A stretch of 64,000 bases of DNA from an uncultured Flaviramulus sp. (GCA_947495125.1 CANLXL010000011.1:62001-126000); one strand, 5' to 3'. Counted from the stretch's first letter, positions 1 through 9,180 are shown. Notes: generated from the letters alone by a model not told the origin. Made by a program: numbers and translations.

Positions 1-803
1 ACTTATACGATGGGAATGAAGCTACATCTGTATTCTTAAAAAATGGTTTTGAACTGGTCCTAACTTTGAATACCAAAGAATTTGATGAAACGATTAAATA
101 TACAGGTAACGGTGCTGAGCATAGTAACTTTTTAGCCGAAACCACCCTTTTACGAGAAAAACTCTTGGATGTAGACGAGCTTACCGCACTAGATCCAAAC
201 GAATTAGATGCTAAATTTGATGGGATTAAACTTCAACTTAATGAATTTTATGATTCGAAGACAACCATCGATTCATCCATCGTAAATAAATATGTTAAAC
301 AAGTAGAGCCGATGCTTGCCTATTATAAAAAGCATATTGAAAACTCTAGAGCGCTGAAAACTGAATTAGCAAAAGGCAAAGCATCTCCATTATTTGAAAA
401 TTATGAAAACAATGATGGATCAACAACATCACTTGCTGACTTAAAAGGAAAGTTTGTCTATATAGATGTTTGGGCGACTTGGTGCGGACCGTGTAAAGCG
501 GAGATTCCGTTTTTAAAAGAAGTTGAGGAAACCTATCATGGAAAAAACATTGAATTTGTAAGTATCTCTGTTGATAAGGCTAAAGATTACAAAAAATGGA
601 AAACCATGATTGTTGAAAAAGAATTAGGCGGTATTCAATTATTAGCCGATAAAGATTGGAATTCAAGCTTCGTAAAAGCATATAAAATTAGTGGTATTCC
701 TCGTTTTATTTTAATCGACCCCGATGGAAATATTGTAAGCCCGGACGCTCCAAGACCATCAAGTCCTAAATTAAAAGCATTGTTTAAAGAATTAAGTATT
801 TAA
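1..803 (+). CDS. TlpA-like thioredoxin-fold protein, 5' partial
   Basis: Thiol-disulfide oxidoreductase-like protein of the TlpA/AhpC-TSA group, probably acting in the cell envelope. The C-terminal thioredoxin domain carries a WATWCGPC motif (first Cys codon at 483-485) and a cis-Pro region GIPRFILID. The reading frame is open to the left window edge, with the first full codon at position 3. The residues upstream of the TTG at 66 (LYDGNEATSVFLKNGFELVL) align with the matching part of the paralogue that follows (LYDGTNPTFIYVENGNNLIV), so 66 is not the real start and the N-terminus lies outside the window. The complete protein probably resembles the 457-residue neighbour: lipoprotein signal, DUF4369-like domain, helical linker, thioredoxin domain. 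A hairpin terminator follows the stop codon. The exact redox partner is unknown. Confidence 0.9.
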   Translation, partial: LYDGNEATSVFLKNGFELVLTLNTKEFDETIKYTGNGAEHSNFLAETTLLREKLLDVDELTALDPNELDAKFDGIKLQLNEFYDSKTTIDSSIVNKYVKQVEPMLAYYKKHIENSRALKTELAKGKASPLFENYENNDGSTTSLADLKGKFVYIDVWATWCGPCKAEIPFLKEVEETYHGKNIEFVSISVDKAKDYKKWKTMIVEKELGGIQLLADKDWNSSFVKAYKISGIPRFILIDPDGNIVSPDAPRPSSPKLKALFKELSI

Positions 804-828
804 CAAAATAAAACATAAATGATATTGA

Positions 829-852
829 AAAACCGCTTTTGGCGGTTTTTTT
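829..852 (+). terminator. Rho-independent terminator
   Basis: Perfect 8-bp stem AAAACCGC/GCGGTTTT with a 5-base loop, followed by a T run. It lies 25 bases after the stop of the first TlpA-like gene and separates it from its paralogue. Confidence 0.85.
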
Positions 853-963
853 AATTTTTAATCATTTAAACAGTGCATATTACCACATTACAAACAGCGA
901 TTTGGCTTTCATAAAAAAATGTTAATAATCGGAAGGTAGTTCAATGTAAAAAGCACAAATGTT

Positions 964-971
964 TACTTTTG
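964..971 (+). promoter_or_regulatory. Bacteroidota -7 promoter element
   Basis: TACTTTTG matches the Bacteroidota -7 consensus TAnnTTTG, 22 bases before the ATG at 994. No convincing -33 TTTG was found. This suggests the second TlpA-like gene has its own promoter. Confidence 0.5.
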
Positions 972-993
972 AGAAAACTAAAAAGACAAATCG

Positions 994-2367
994 ATGAAAA
1001 AAACACTAATTCTACTTAGCGCACTGGCAATCATTGCATGCAAAAAGGAGACCCCAATAGATTATTCTATCGTTTCTGGTAAAATCACCAATAAAGAAAA
1101 GGGAGAATTTACTATCAATAGTATGGACCGCTCCATCAAAGATCCTATTCATGTCTCAGAAGACGGTACTTTTTCCGATACACTTCGCGTAAAAGAAGGC
1201 ACCTATGTGCTTTATGATGGTACTAATCCTACTTTTATATATGTTGAAAACGGGAACAACCTTATTGTAAATTATGATGCTAAAGATTTTGAGAATTCAA
1301 TAGTGATTACAGGAAAAGGGTCTGAAATAAGTAATTACATGTTGAAAAAAAGAGAACTGGAGAAGGAATTCAAAGTTGGTCCTGATCTTTACAAACTGGA
1401 GGAAACCGAATATAAAGCAAAACTTGCTGAACTTAGAACTGCTCAAGAGGAAGTATTGAACGCCACACAGGGAATTTCGGAAGACTTCAAAGCCAAAGAA
1501 AAAAGAAACTTGAATTATTACACACTTGGAAGACTAAATGATTATGAGCCCGCTCATGGCTATTATGCCAAAAAACAGGGTTTCAAAGCCTCCGAAGGGT
1601 TTCTCGATGATTTAAAAGATTTGGATTATAATAATGAAGAAGATTTCTTATTTTCAAGGGAGTATAAATCTTTAGTTTCAAATCATTATAGAAAAACAGC
1701 CTTAGACCTCGCTCAAAAAGACAGCACTTTAAATAGAAATACTGCCTATTTGGAAGCAATAAAAGCCATTCCTAATGAAATTATTAAGAATAACTTGCTG
1801 TTTGAAAATACAAGTAAAGGCATCACTTATGCCGAAGATTTAGAGGCCTATTACAAATCGTTTATGGACAACTCTACAGACGAAGATCATAAGGCAAAAA
1901 TTACAGAAAGTTATAACAAACTTAAGATGGTTGCCAAAGGCTCTCCCTCCCCAAAGTTTGTGAATTACGAAAACTATGCCGGAGGAAAAACATCTTTAGA
2001 TGATTTAAAAGGAAAGTATGTCTACATCGATGTTTGGGCCACATGGTGCGGACCATGTATTGGAGAAATACCCTCACTAAAAAAGGTTGAGGCTCAATAT
2101 CATGATAAAAACATTGAATTTGTAAGTATCTCTATAGATAAGACCAAAGACCATGAAAAATGGAAAACAATGATCGAAGAAAAAGAATTGGGTGGCATGC
2201 AGTTATTTGCGGATAACGATTGGAATTCAGACTTTGTTAAGGATTATTTAATTCAGGGCATTCCCCGTTTTATTCTAATCGATACTGAAGGTAACATTAT
2301 TAATGCCAATGCACCAAGACCTTCAAGCCCTAAATTGATTGATTTGTTTAATGAGTATAATATTTAA
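994..2367 (+). CDS. TlpA-like thioredoxin-family lipoprotein
   Basis: Envelope thiol-disulfide oxidoreductase-like lipoprotein of 457 residues. Residues 1-16 form a lipoprotein signal ending in the lipobox IIAC (lipidated Cys16). Residues about 25-110 resemble the DUF4369-type beta domain common at the front of Bacteroidota TlpA proteins, followed by a charged helical linker to about residue 310. The C-terminal thioredoxin domain has WATWCGPC with Cys352 and Cys355 and the cis-Pro segment QGIPRFILID. It is a close tandem paralogue of the gene at the left edge: both end in a near-identical ApRPSSPKL tail segment. A -7 motif upstream and terminators on both sides suggest a monocistronic unit. 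Substrate is not known; a role in reducing or isomerising envelope disulfides, or in cytochrome c maturation, is inference from the family. Confidence 0.92.
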   Translation: MKKTLILLSALAIIACKKETPIDYSIVSGKITNKEKGEFTINSMDRSIKDPIHVSEDGTFSDTLRVKEGTYVLYDGTNPTFIYVENGNNLIVNYDAKDFENSIVITGKGSEISNYMLKKRELEKEFKVGPDLYKLEETEYKAKLAELRTAQEEVLNATQGISEDFKAKEKRNLNYYTLGRLNDYEPAHGYYAKKQGFKASEGFLDDLKDLDYNNEEDFLFSREYKSLVSNHYRKTALDLAQKDSTLNRNTAYLEAIKAIPNEIIKNNLLFENTSKGITYAEDLEAYYKSFMDNSTDEDHKAKITESYNKLKMVAKGSPSPKFVNYENYAGGKTSLDDLKGKYVYIDVWATWCGPCIGEIPSLKKVEAQYHDKNIEFVSISIDKTKDHEKWKTMIEEKELGGMQLFADNDWNSDFVKDYLIQGIPRFILIDTEGNIINANAPRPSSPKLIDLFNEYNI

Positions 2368-2393
2368 TTATCATTCATCTGTCATATAAAATA

Positions 2394-2418
2394 AAAAGCC
2401 GCTTGTATAGCGGCTTTT
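2394..2418. terminator. Bidirectional terminator between convergent genes
   Basis: Perfect 10-bp stem AAAAGCCGCT/AGCGGCTTTT with a TGTAT loop. It has T-rich DNA on the plus side and A-rich DNA on the other side, so it can serve both the TlpA-like gene and the convergent nnr gene. Confidence 0.85.
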
Positions 2419-2422
2419 ATTT

Positions 2423-3979
2423 TTATGATTCAGATACTTCCCCCTCCTCCGTCTCCTGAGGAGGCTCTGGTTGTTTAAATAAATCTAAATAAGCTTCACC
2501 CAAATATCCAATAACATGACTCGCTATTAAGCTTTGATAACCAAAATCTTCTACGGCAATATCGGCTGATTTACCATGTAAATACACTCCAAAAATACTT
2601 GCCGCCAAAGGCTTATAACCTTGAGATATGAGTCCGGTAATAATGCCGGTAAGCACATCTCCGCTTCCTGCCGTTGCTAATCCGGGGTTTCCGGTTGTAT
2701 TGATATACAGCTTATCTTGAAAAACAGTTATGGTATGTGCTCCTTTTATAACAATAATGGCACTATATTTTTTCGAAAACACCTTGACCTTTTTTAATTT
2801 GTCGAAATCATCTTTCCATTTGCCCACTAAACGTTCAAGTTCTTTGGGGTGCGGTGTTAGTACCGATTGCAAAGGCAGAAGCTTTAATAAGGCCTTCTTT
2901 TTGGATAGAATATTAATCCCATCGGCATCTATAACCAAAGGTGTTTTATTTTGTTTTAAAAAGGCTTCAAAAGCTGTCATGGTTTTTGTATCCGTACCCA
3001 CACCAACGCCAAAACTGATAACCGTTGGCTGAATTTTAAAATCTACCTTAGTAATCAATGTTTCATTACTGTCTGTAATCACCATGCCTTCGGGAAACGC
3101 CGATTGCAATGCATCATAACCGCACTTCGGAATATAGGCACTAACTAGCCCGGAACCGGCAGATAGCGCTGCCCTACTTGCCAAATTTACAGCACCAATT
3201 TTACCATAACTCCCGCCAATGATAAGCGCATGACCAAATTGTCCTTTATGGGCAAATTTTTCACGAGGTATATACATGGGTAGAACCTCATGTTTACCAA
3301 TGAGATCAACATCGGTTACTGTTGTGAATAAAAAATCCTGATCAAGTCCAATATCCAATATTTCCCATTGTACTGTATATTTAGCTGTTTCCGGTAAAAA
3401 GAACACGACCTTCGGAGCAGCAAAACTTAAGGTATAACCCGCCCAAACTACGGCATCTTCATCTTCGGGTACGGCTTCTGTATTTAAACCCGATGGAATA
3501 TCAATCGACAGAGTAAACGCTTTGGTCGTTCTGAAATGTACGAAAAGTGCTTTCACCCAATCATCAACAGGTCTGTTTAGTCCAATGCCAAAAATACCAT
3601 CAACGATAATATCATCCGGATGTATTTCAGGAAAATCTTCGGTACAACTTAAAAGTACAGGCCAATCTTTGGTCACATTCTTAATACGATCATAATTAAT
3701 TAAAAAATCCTTTGATCGTTTATCGCTACAATTAACGACATAGGTTTTAACATTGTAACCATGCGTAATTAAATGTCTCCCCAGCACCAGTCCATCTCCT
3801 CCATTATTTCCAATACCACAAAAAATATGAATAGGTACTTGCGCACCTTGCATACGCATATGCATCCAATTAAAAATTTGTGTCCCGGCGCGTTCCATCA
3901 AATCCGTTGAAGATATATTTTGACGCTCGGCTGTTAATCGATCTCCTTCATAAATTTGTTCTTTAGAAAATATTTTCAT
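2423..3979 (-). CDS. nnr: Bifunctional NAD(P)H-hydrate epimerase/dehydratase
   Basis: Metabolite-repair enzyme of 518 residues that returns damaged NAD(P)H hydrates to NAD(P)H. The N-terminal YjeF_N domain (about 1-215) is the epimerase interconverting the R and S hydrates; its nucleotide-binding motif GNNGGDG is at 57-63. The C-terminal ribokinase-like domain (about 235-500) is the ADP-dependent S-specific dehydratase, with the signature GNPGLATAGSGDVLTG around residue 435. The length fits the usual fused form. The tail after residue 500 is acidic (PQETEEGEVSES). The start ATG at 3979 directly precedes the expected KIFSKEQI beginning. It stands alone, divergent from the threonine operon and convergent with the TlpA-like gene. 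Confidence 0.95.
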   Translation of the reverse strand: MKIFSKEQIYEGDRLTAERQNISSTDLMERAGTQIFNWMHMRMQGAQVPIHIFCGIGNNGGDGLVLGRHLITHGYNVKTYVVNCSDKRSKDFLINYDRIKNVTKDWPVLLSCTEDFPEIHPDDIIVDGIFGIGLNRPVDDWVKALFVHFRTTKAFTLSIDIPSGLNTEAVPEDEDAVVWAGYTLSFAAPKVVFFLPETAKYTVQWEILDIGLDQDFLFTTVTDVDLIGKHEVLPMYIPREKFAHKGQFGHALIIGGSYGKIGAVNLASRAALSAGSGLVSAYIPKCGYDALQSAFPEGMVITDSNETLITKVDFKIQPTVISFGVGVGTDTKTMTAFEAFLKQNKTPLVIDADGINILSKKKALLKLLPLQSVLTPHPKELERLVGKWKDDFDKLKKVKVFSKKYSAIIVIKGAHTITVFQDKLYINTTGNPGLATAGSGDVLTGIITGLISQGYKPLAASIFGVYLHGKSADIAVEDFGYQSLIASHVIGYLGEAYLDLFKQPEPPQETEEGEVSES

Positions 3980-4099
3980 CGTTCAATTGTCATTTTTTTA
4001 ATACTTTAATTTTTTACCAACTTTAATTAAAATAAAATGCCTTGTATATAAGAATATTGCAAAAAGTTGTTTTTAATTTTTTTATTAGGCTAAAAGTAA

Positions 4100-4107
4100 T
4101 ACTTTTG
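4100..4107 (+). promoter_or_regulatory. -7 promoter element of the threonine operon
   Basis: TACTTTTG matches TAnnTTTG exactly. Transcription would start about 5-8 bases downstream, only a few bases before the leader-peptide ATG at 4121. No clear -33 element was seen at the right spacing. Confidence 0.5.
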
Positions 4108-4120
4108 GCGAGTATTATAT

Positions 4121-4237
4121 ATGAATACAATGAATCTTTTAACCCAAAATACGACAATCCTTTTTCCTTTTTCTACAAAAGGAACATCTTCTATTTTTGG
4201 TACGGCTACAATGACGATTACCCTTTGGGGTTGTTAG
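4121..4237 (+). CDS. Putative thr operon leader peptide
   Basis: A 38-codon reading frame ending 82 bases before thrA. Ten of its 38 residues are Thr and three are Ile, with a dense run TATMTIT near the C-terminus (residues 28-34), and it ends LWGC-stop. Enrichment in the operon's end products (Thr, and Ile made from it) just before thrABC is the hallmark of transcription attenuation through ribosome stalling, as known for ThrL of enterobacteria. Weak hairpins are visible: CCTTTT/AAAAGG at 4166-4182, ACCC/GGGT at 4220-4231 and GTAATT/AATTAC at 4262-4278. None is a strong GC-rich terminator, so the switching mechanism is not resolved. A longer frame over the same DNA (4042-4317) is Phe/Tyr-rich and looks like its shadow. 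Confidence 0.7.
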   Translation: MNTMNLLTQNTTILFPFSTKGTSSIFGTATMTITLWGC

Positions 4238-4319
4238 TTATATTTTCTTCGGGCTATTTTTGTAATTTTTATAATTACACATTTTCAAAAAATTCTATTA
4301 AAATACTAATTCATTAAAA

Positions 4320-6764
4320 ATGAAGGTTTTAAAATTCGGAGGAACCTCTGTAGGTTCTTCAAAAAATATAAATAAGGTTATAAGCATATTAGAAGGGTAT
4401 TCGCAAAATAACAAAGTAATATGTATCGTTTCTGCCGTTGGAGGTATTACAGATAAATTGTTGCTGGCAGGTAAGCAAGCTCAAAGTAAAGATCAAAACT
4501 TTTTAAATACCCTCAATACGATCAGAGATATTCATGTTAACATCATAGAGGCACTTAACCCAAATGAAAACAAGGCTATTTTAGCCTTTGTAGAAAACAG
4601 GCTAAATGCCTTAAAAAGCTTATTGGACGGTATATTCCTAATCAATGAATTGTCTACTAAAACATCTGATAAATTGGTAAGTTTTGGCGAATCCTTATCC
4701 TCTTTTATCATAGCCGAAACCATGAAAACCAGAGGCCTTTCTGCTGAGCGTAAAAATTCGCAGGACCTCATAATAACGAATTCAAACTTCACAAAAGCAG
4801 AAGTTAATTTTGATGTTACCAACATTAATATTCAGGAATATTTCAAGACGGTTAATCAACAGGTTTCGATCCTTCCCGGATTTGTTGCTAACTCTAACCT
4901 AGGAGAGCAGACCACTCTTGGTCGTGGAGGCTCCGATTTTACTGCCGCCATTATCGCTGCTGCGCTAAAAGTGGAACAGTTAGAGATTTGGACTGATGTT
5001 AGTGGTATGTATACCACAAACCCGAAATTAGTGAAGCAAGCCTACCCCATAGAAAAGATTTCGTATCAGGAGGCTATGGAATTATCACACTTTGGAGCAA
5101 AAGTGCTGTACCCGCCAACGGTGCAACCGGTTTTGGACTTAAATATTCCTATTCATATAAAAAACACTATGGCTCCGGATGCTATCGGCACCATAATTTC
5201 TAATGATAACAGCGGTGTATCTTCTACTGTTAGAGGAATTAGTAACATAAGTGATATTGCGCTGTTAACACTTCAAGGCAGTGGTATGATTGGAATTCCC
5301 GGGTTTTCAAAGCGACTGTTCGAAACCTTGTCTCAGGAGAAGATCAATGTTATTTTAATCACACAGGCCTCATCAGAACACTCCATATGTCTGGCGATTG
5401 ACGACGGCGATATAGACATTGCAAAAACGGCTATTGATGCCACTTTTGAGAATGAAATTGCTTTAAATAAAATTGATCCGATACTTGTAGAAAACGATCT
5501 TTCTATTGTAGCACTTGTTGGAGATAACATGAAAAACCACCAGGGAATTAGTGGGAAAATGTTCAGCAGCTTGGGGAAAAACAACATTAACATTAGAGCC
5601 ATTGCGCAAGGCGCATCAGAAAAAAACATTTCGGCTGTTATCGATAAAAACGATGTAAAAAAAGCGCTAAACACCTTACATGAGCAGTTCTTTGAAACCC
5701 AGACAAAACAGTTAAACGTTTTTATTACCGGGGTTGGAAATGTTGGGGAACGACTGGTAGAACAAATAAGGCAACAAAGTGATTATTTAAAAGAAAATCT
5801 TCAAATTAATCTAAGGATTATTGGCTTATCAAATTCCAGAACCATGATTTTTAACGATGATGGTATCGATTTGAGCCACTGGAAAGCCGAATTACAAACT
5901 GGTGAAAAGGCAAGTTTAGAGGGTTTCTTCGAAAGGACAAAATCCTTAAACTTAAGGAACAGCATATTTGTTGATGTTACCGCCAATGCCGAAGTAGCAA
6001 AGTTGTATGCGAACTATTTACGCCAGAGTATTGGCGTTGTGGCTTGTAACAAGATTGCCTGTTCCAGTGATTATAGCAACTATAGCTTACTAAAACGTTT
6101 ATCTTTAAAATATAACGCGCCGTATTTATTTGAAACCAATGTTGGTGCCGGATTGCCAATCATTGATACATTGAATAATTTAATTGCCTCCGGCGATAAA
6201 GTGACCTCAATACAAGCCGTGTTATCAGGAAGTCTAAATTTTGTATTTAACCATTTCGATGAAAGTACTAAGTTTCACGATGTCGTAAAACAAGCTCAAA
6301 AAGAAGGCTATACAGAACCCGATCCGAGAATTGATTTGAGTGGAGTTGATGTCGCAAGAAAGATATTAATTCTAGCAAGAGAAAGTGGTATAGAAATGAA
6401 TTTAGATGACATTTCAAACACTCCATTCTTATCGGAATCCGGACTAAAAAGTGATTCCGTTTCAGATTTTTATGAAACTTTAATTGCAGATGAGTCTCAT
6501 TATCAAAATTTATTTGCCTCAGCGAAGGCTAAAAACTGTCAGCTGAAGTATGTAGCACAGTTTAATGATGGAGAGGCAAGTGTCGGATTACAGGAAATCC
6601 CGATGGGACACCCCTTTTATAATCTGGAAGGCAAAGACAATATTGTGATGTTCTATACACAGCGCTACCCTGAGCAACCCATGATTATTAAAGGTGCCGG
6701 AGCCGGAGCCGATGTTACAGCATCAGGGCTGTTCGCAGATATAATTAGAATTGGAAACGATTAA
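4320..6764 (+). CDS. thrA: Bifunctional aspartokinase/homoserine dehydrogenase I
   Basis: Fusion enzyme of 814 residues catalysing the first and third steps from aspartate to threonine (aspartate phosphorylation; aspartate semialdehyde reduction to homoserine). The N-terminal kinase domain opens with KFGGTSVGSS (residues 4-13) and contains GRGGSDFTAA. Two ACT-type regulatory segments lie at about 310-450 (LLTLQGSGMIGIPG and VALVGDNMKNHQGISGK), consistent with feedback inhibition by threonine. The dehydrogenase half starts near residue 456 with the Rossmann motif ITGVGNVGERL and contains the substrate-site stretch ETNVGAGLPIIDTL. Length fits ThrA/MetL-type fusions. It is the first gene of thrABC, behind the Thr-rich leader, and an unusual long stem-loop separates it from thrB. 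Confidence 0.96.
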   Translation: MKVLKFGGTSVGSSKNINKVISILEGYSQNNKVICIVSAVGGITDKLLLAGKQAQSKDQNFLNTLNTIRDIHVNIIEALNPNENKAILAFVENRLNALKSLLDGIFLINELSTKTSDKLVSFGESLSSFIIAETMKTRGLSAERKNSQDLIITNSNFTKAEVNFDVTNINIQEYFKTVNQQVSILPGFVANSNLGEQTTLGRGGSDFTAAIIAAALKVEQLEIWTDVSGMYTTNPKLVKQAYPIEKISYQEAMELSHFGAKVLYPPTVQPVLDLNIPIHIKNTMAPDAIGTIISNDNSGVSSTVRGISNISDIALLTLQGSGMIGIPGFSKRLFETLSQEKINVILITQASSEHSICLAIDDGDIDIAKTAIDATFENEIALNKIDPILVENDLSIVALVGDNMKNHQGISGKMFSSLGKNNINIRAIAQGASEKNISAVIDKNDVKKALNTLHEQFFETQTKQLNVFITGVGNVGERLVEQIRQQSDYLKENLQINLRIIGLSNSRTMIFNDDGIDLSHWKAELQTGEKASLEGFFERTKSLNLRNSIFVDVTANAEVAKLYANYLRQSIGVVACNKIACSSDYSNYSLLKRLSLKYNAPYLFETNVGAGLPIIDTLNNLIASGDKVTSIQAVLSGSLNFVFNHFDESTKFHDVVKQAQKEGYTEPDPRIDLSGVDVARKILILARESGIEMNLDDISNTPFLSESGLKSDSVSDFYETLIADESHYQNLFASAKAKNCQLKYVAQFNDGEASVGLQEIPMGHPFYNLEGKDNIVMFYTQRYPEQPMIIKGAGAGADVTASGLFADIIRIGND

Positions 6765-6774
6765 AAAAAGAACC

Positions 6775-6838
6775 GAGAACAGGAAAAAAGAATATGGACA
6801 CACTTTCGATTTAGTTTATCCTCTTTTTTTCTGTTTTC
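6775..6838 (+). repeat. Long inverted repeat between thrA and thrB
   Basis: Seventeen consecutive base pairs (arms 6775-6791 and 6822-6838, two of them G-U in RNA) around a 30-base loop. The 3' arm is T-rich and continues into CTTTTTCT. It could be an intercistronic RNA processing or stability element, or a partial terminator that lowers thrB and thrC expression. Confidence 0.6.
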
Positions 6839-6853
6839 CTTTTTCTATATAGT

Positions 6854-7774
6854 ATGAATGAAATTAAAATATTTTCACCTGCAACTGTAGCGAATGTAGC
6901 CTGTGGTTTTGATGTATTAGGCTTCTGTTTAGATCATGTTGGCGATGAAATGGTCATTAGAAAAACAGATAAAAAAGGAATTTTTATAACCAAAAGTATT
7001 GGTTTTGATTTACCTATGGAAGCAGAGTTGAACGTAGCCGGAGTATCTGCTTTAGCCATGTACGAAGCTACCCGTCCAGATTTTGGGTTTGAAATTGAAA
7101 TTCATAAAAAGATAAAGCCCGGTAGTGGCATTGGTAGCAGTGCTGCTAGCGCTGTTGGGAGTGTTTTTGGAATGAACGAACTTTTAGGACGACCATATAA
7201 CAAAACAGAACTTACCCAATTTGCTATTAAAGGTGAGGCCTTGGCCAGTAAATGTGAACATGCCGACAACCTTGCTCCCGCTATTTTTGGAGGCTTTACC
7301 TTAGTTAAAAGTTTAAAACCTCTGGAAGTTTTGCAAATCCCGGTTCCAGACAATTTATACGCGACTATAATTCATCCAAAAATTGAAATTAAAACAGCCG
7401 AAGCTAGAGCGATACTCCCAAAAGAAGTTTCTTTACAAAAAGCCATCACACAGTGGAGTAATTTTGGAAGTTTGATCCATGGATTACACACCAACGACTA
7501 TCAATTAATCAAAAGGTCTTTGCATGACGCAATCATCGAACCCCATAGAAGTAAGCTCATTCCTTACTATGGTGAAGTGAAAAATGAAGCTCTAAAAGCG
7601 GGAGCTTTAGGTATTGGTATATCGGGTTCTGGGCCCTCAATTTTTTCTTTATCTGAAGGTATTGAACAAGCTGAAAATGTGAAAGATGCTATAAATAAAG
7701 TGTATTCTAAAACGAACATTGAGTTCGACACTTTTGTATCAAAAATAAACATTGATGGTATTAAGATTATTTAA
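6854..7774 (+). CDS. thrB: Homoserine kinase
   Basis: GHMP-family kinase of 306 residues that phosphorylates L-homoserine to O-phosphohomoserine with ATP, the fourth step of threonine synthesis. The GHMP ATP-binding motif is clear as PGSGIGSSAASAVG near residue 90. The start motif IFSPATVANVACGFDVLG and the C-terminal glycine-rich segment LGIGISGSGPSIFSL are typical of ThrB. Length matches the family. It lies between thrA and thrC in the same orientation. The 89-base gap after thrA is filled by an imperfect stem-loop, and the 113-base gap to thrC also holds a weak hairpin, so the three genes may be expressed from one transcript with internal processing. Confidence 0.96.
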   Translation: MNEIKIFSPATVANVACGFDVLGFCLDHVGDEMVIRKTDKKGIFITKSIGFDLPMEAELNVAGVSALAMYEATRPDFGFEIEIHKKIKPGSGIGSSAASAVGSVFGMNELLGRPYNKTELTQFAIKGEALASKCEHADNLAPAIFGGFTLVKSLKPLEVLQIPVPDNLYATIIHPKIEIKTAEARAILPKEVSLQKAITQWSNFGSLIHGLHTNDYQLIKRSLHDAIIEPHRSKLIPYYGEVKNEALKAGALGIGISGSGPSIFSLSEGIEQAENVKDAINKVYSKTNIEFDTFVSKINIDGIKII

Positions 7775-7844
7775 TACCTAAGATCGATAATGACAATCAC
7801 TTGATGAATATAAGTCTTTAAAAAACATATTAATTAAAAATTCG

Positions 7845-7874
7845 AGACAGCTACCGTTTGACGATCCTCTGTCT
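7845..7874 (+). other. Weak hairpin between thrB and thrC
   Basis: A six-base inverted repeat AGACAG/CTGTCT around an 18-base spacer, followed by TTTTAT and 13 bases before the thrC ATG. It may be a fortuitous structure or an RNA processing site. Confidence 0.3.
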
Positions 7875-7887
7875 TTTATAACGAACC

Positions 7888-9180
7888 ATGAATTACTACT
7901 CTCTAAACCAACAAGCACCAAACGCATCGTTCAGAGATGCTGTTATAAAAGGGTTAGCACCAGATAAAGGGCTATATTTTCCGGAATCTATTACCGCTCT
8001 GCCTAAGGAATTTTTTGAAAACATTGAGGAGCTGTCAAACACAGAAATCGCTTTTCAGGCAATTAAACAGTTTGTATCGCCGGAAATACCCGATAATGTT
8101 TTAAAAACTATAATAGATGAAACTTTGTCTTTTGAATTCCCGGTAGTTCCGCTAAATGATAATATTTCAACTTTGGAATTATTTCACGGACCAACGATGG
8201 CCTTTAAAGACGTAGGTGCGCGATTTATGGCAAGATGTTTAGGGTATTTTAATAGAGATAACTCAAACGAAGTTACCGTACTGGTGGCAACCTCCGGCGA
8301 TACCGGTGGCGCGGTTGCCAATGGTTTTTTGGGAGTAAAAGGGGTTAATGTCGTGATACTCTACCCTAGTGGAAAAGTAAGTGATATTCAGGAAAAGCAG
8401 TTAACCACACTCGGGCAAAATATTACCGCCTTGGAAGTTAATGGTACCTTTGATGATTGCCAAGCCATGGTTAAAACCGCTTTTTTAGATTCCGAGTTGA
8501 CAAATCACATGCAGCTAACATCAGCTAACTCTATAAACGTGGCGCGTTGGTTACCGCAGCTATTCTATTTTATGTTTGCCTATAAACAATTGCATAGCAA
8601 ATACGACAATATCGTATTTTCTGTTCCTAGTGGGAATTTTGGAAATGTATGTGCGGGCATGATAGCACAGCAATTAGGCTTGCCTATTAAGCATTTTATA
8701 GCCTCAAACAACGAAAATAATGTGGTGACCCGATATTTACAAACACGATTGTATAGTCCGCAACCATCAATCCAAACGATTAGTAACGCTATGGATGTTG
8801 GAAACCCTAGTAATTTTATTCGTATTCAGGAAATTTATAAAAACAACTTTGAGTCCTTAAAAGATAACCTATCTTCTTATAGTTTTTCAGATGACGAGGC
8901 CAAAGAAGCCATGTTAGAGATTTATGATGAATTCAATTATGTTGCCGACCCACATGGTGCGGTTGGCTATTTAGGTAGTAAATCCTATTTAAAGTCTAAC
9001 CCTAATGCCCATTGTGTGTTTTTAGAAACCGCCCATCCAACTAAGTTTTTAGACGTCGTTGAAAGTGTTATAAAGGAAAAGCAATCATTACCGTCTCAAA
9101 TTGAAGCTGTGATGGATAAAGAAAAAAAATCAGTTAAAATTTCTCTTTACGAAGATTTAAAGCGTTATTTACTAAAATAG
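7888..9180 (+). CDS. thrC: Threonine synthase
   Basis: PLP-dependent enzyme of 430 residues converting O-phosphohomoserine to L-threonine. The cofactor lysine is Lys107 in the motif HGPTMAFKDVGARF. The glycine-rich phosphate-binding loop VATSGDTGGAVANGF follows, and SVPSGNFGN is the second PLP-contact segment. The beginning NYYSLNQQAPNASFRDAVIKG is typical of the bacterial class with an N-terminal lobe. It is the last gene of thrABC. Confidence 0.96.
   Translation: MNYYSLNQQAPNASFRDAVIKGLAPDKGLYFPESITALPKEFFENIEELSNTEIAFQAIKQFVSPEIPDNVLKTIIDETLSFEFPVVPLNDNISTLELFHGPTMAFKDVGARFMARCLGYFNRDNSNEVTVLVATSGDTGGAVANGFLGVKGVNVVILYPSGKVSDIQEKQLTTLGQNITALEVNGTFDDCQAMVKTAFLDSELTNHMQLTSANSINVARWLPQLFYFMFAYKQLHSKYDNIVFSVPSGNFGNVCAGMIAQQLGLPIKHFIASNNENNVVTRYLQTRLYSPQPSIQTISNAMDVGNPSNFIRIQEIYKNNFESLKDNLSSYSFSDDEAKEAMLEIYDEFNYVADPHGAVGYLGSKSYLKSNPNAHCVFLETAHPTKFLDVVESVIKEKQSLPSQIEAVMDKEKKSVKISLYEDLKRYLLK

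Noticed and set aside
4042-4317. A 91-codon frame rich in Phe, Tyr and Ile before thrA
   Set aside because: It overlaps the Thr-rich leader in another frame and begins upstream of the likely transcription start; composition is that of translated AT-rich DNA.
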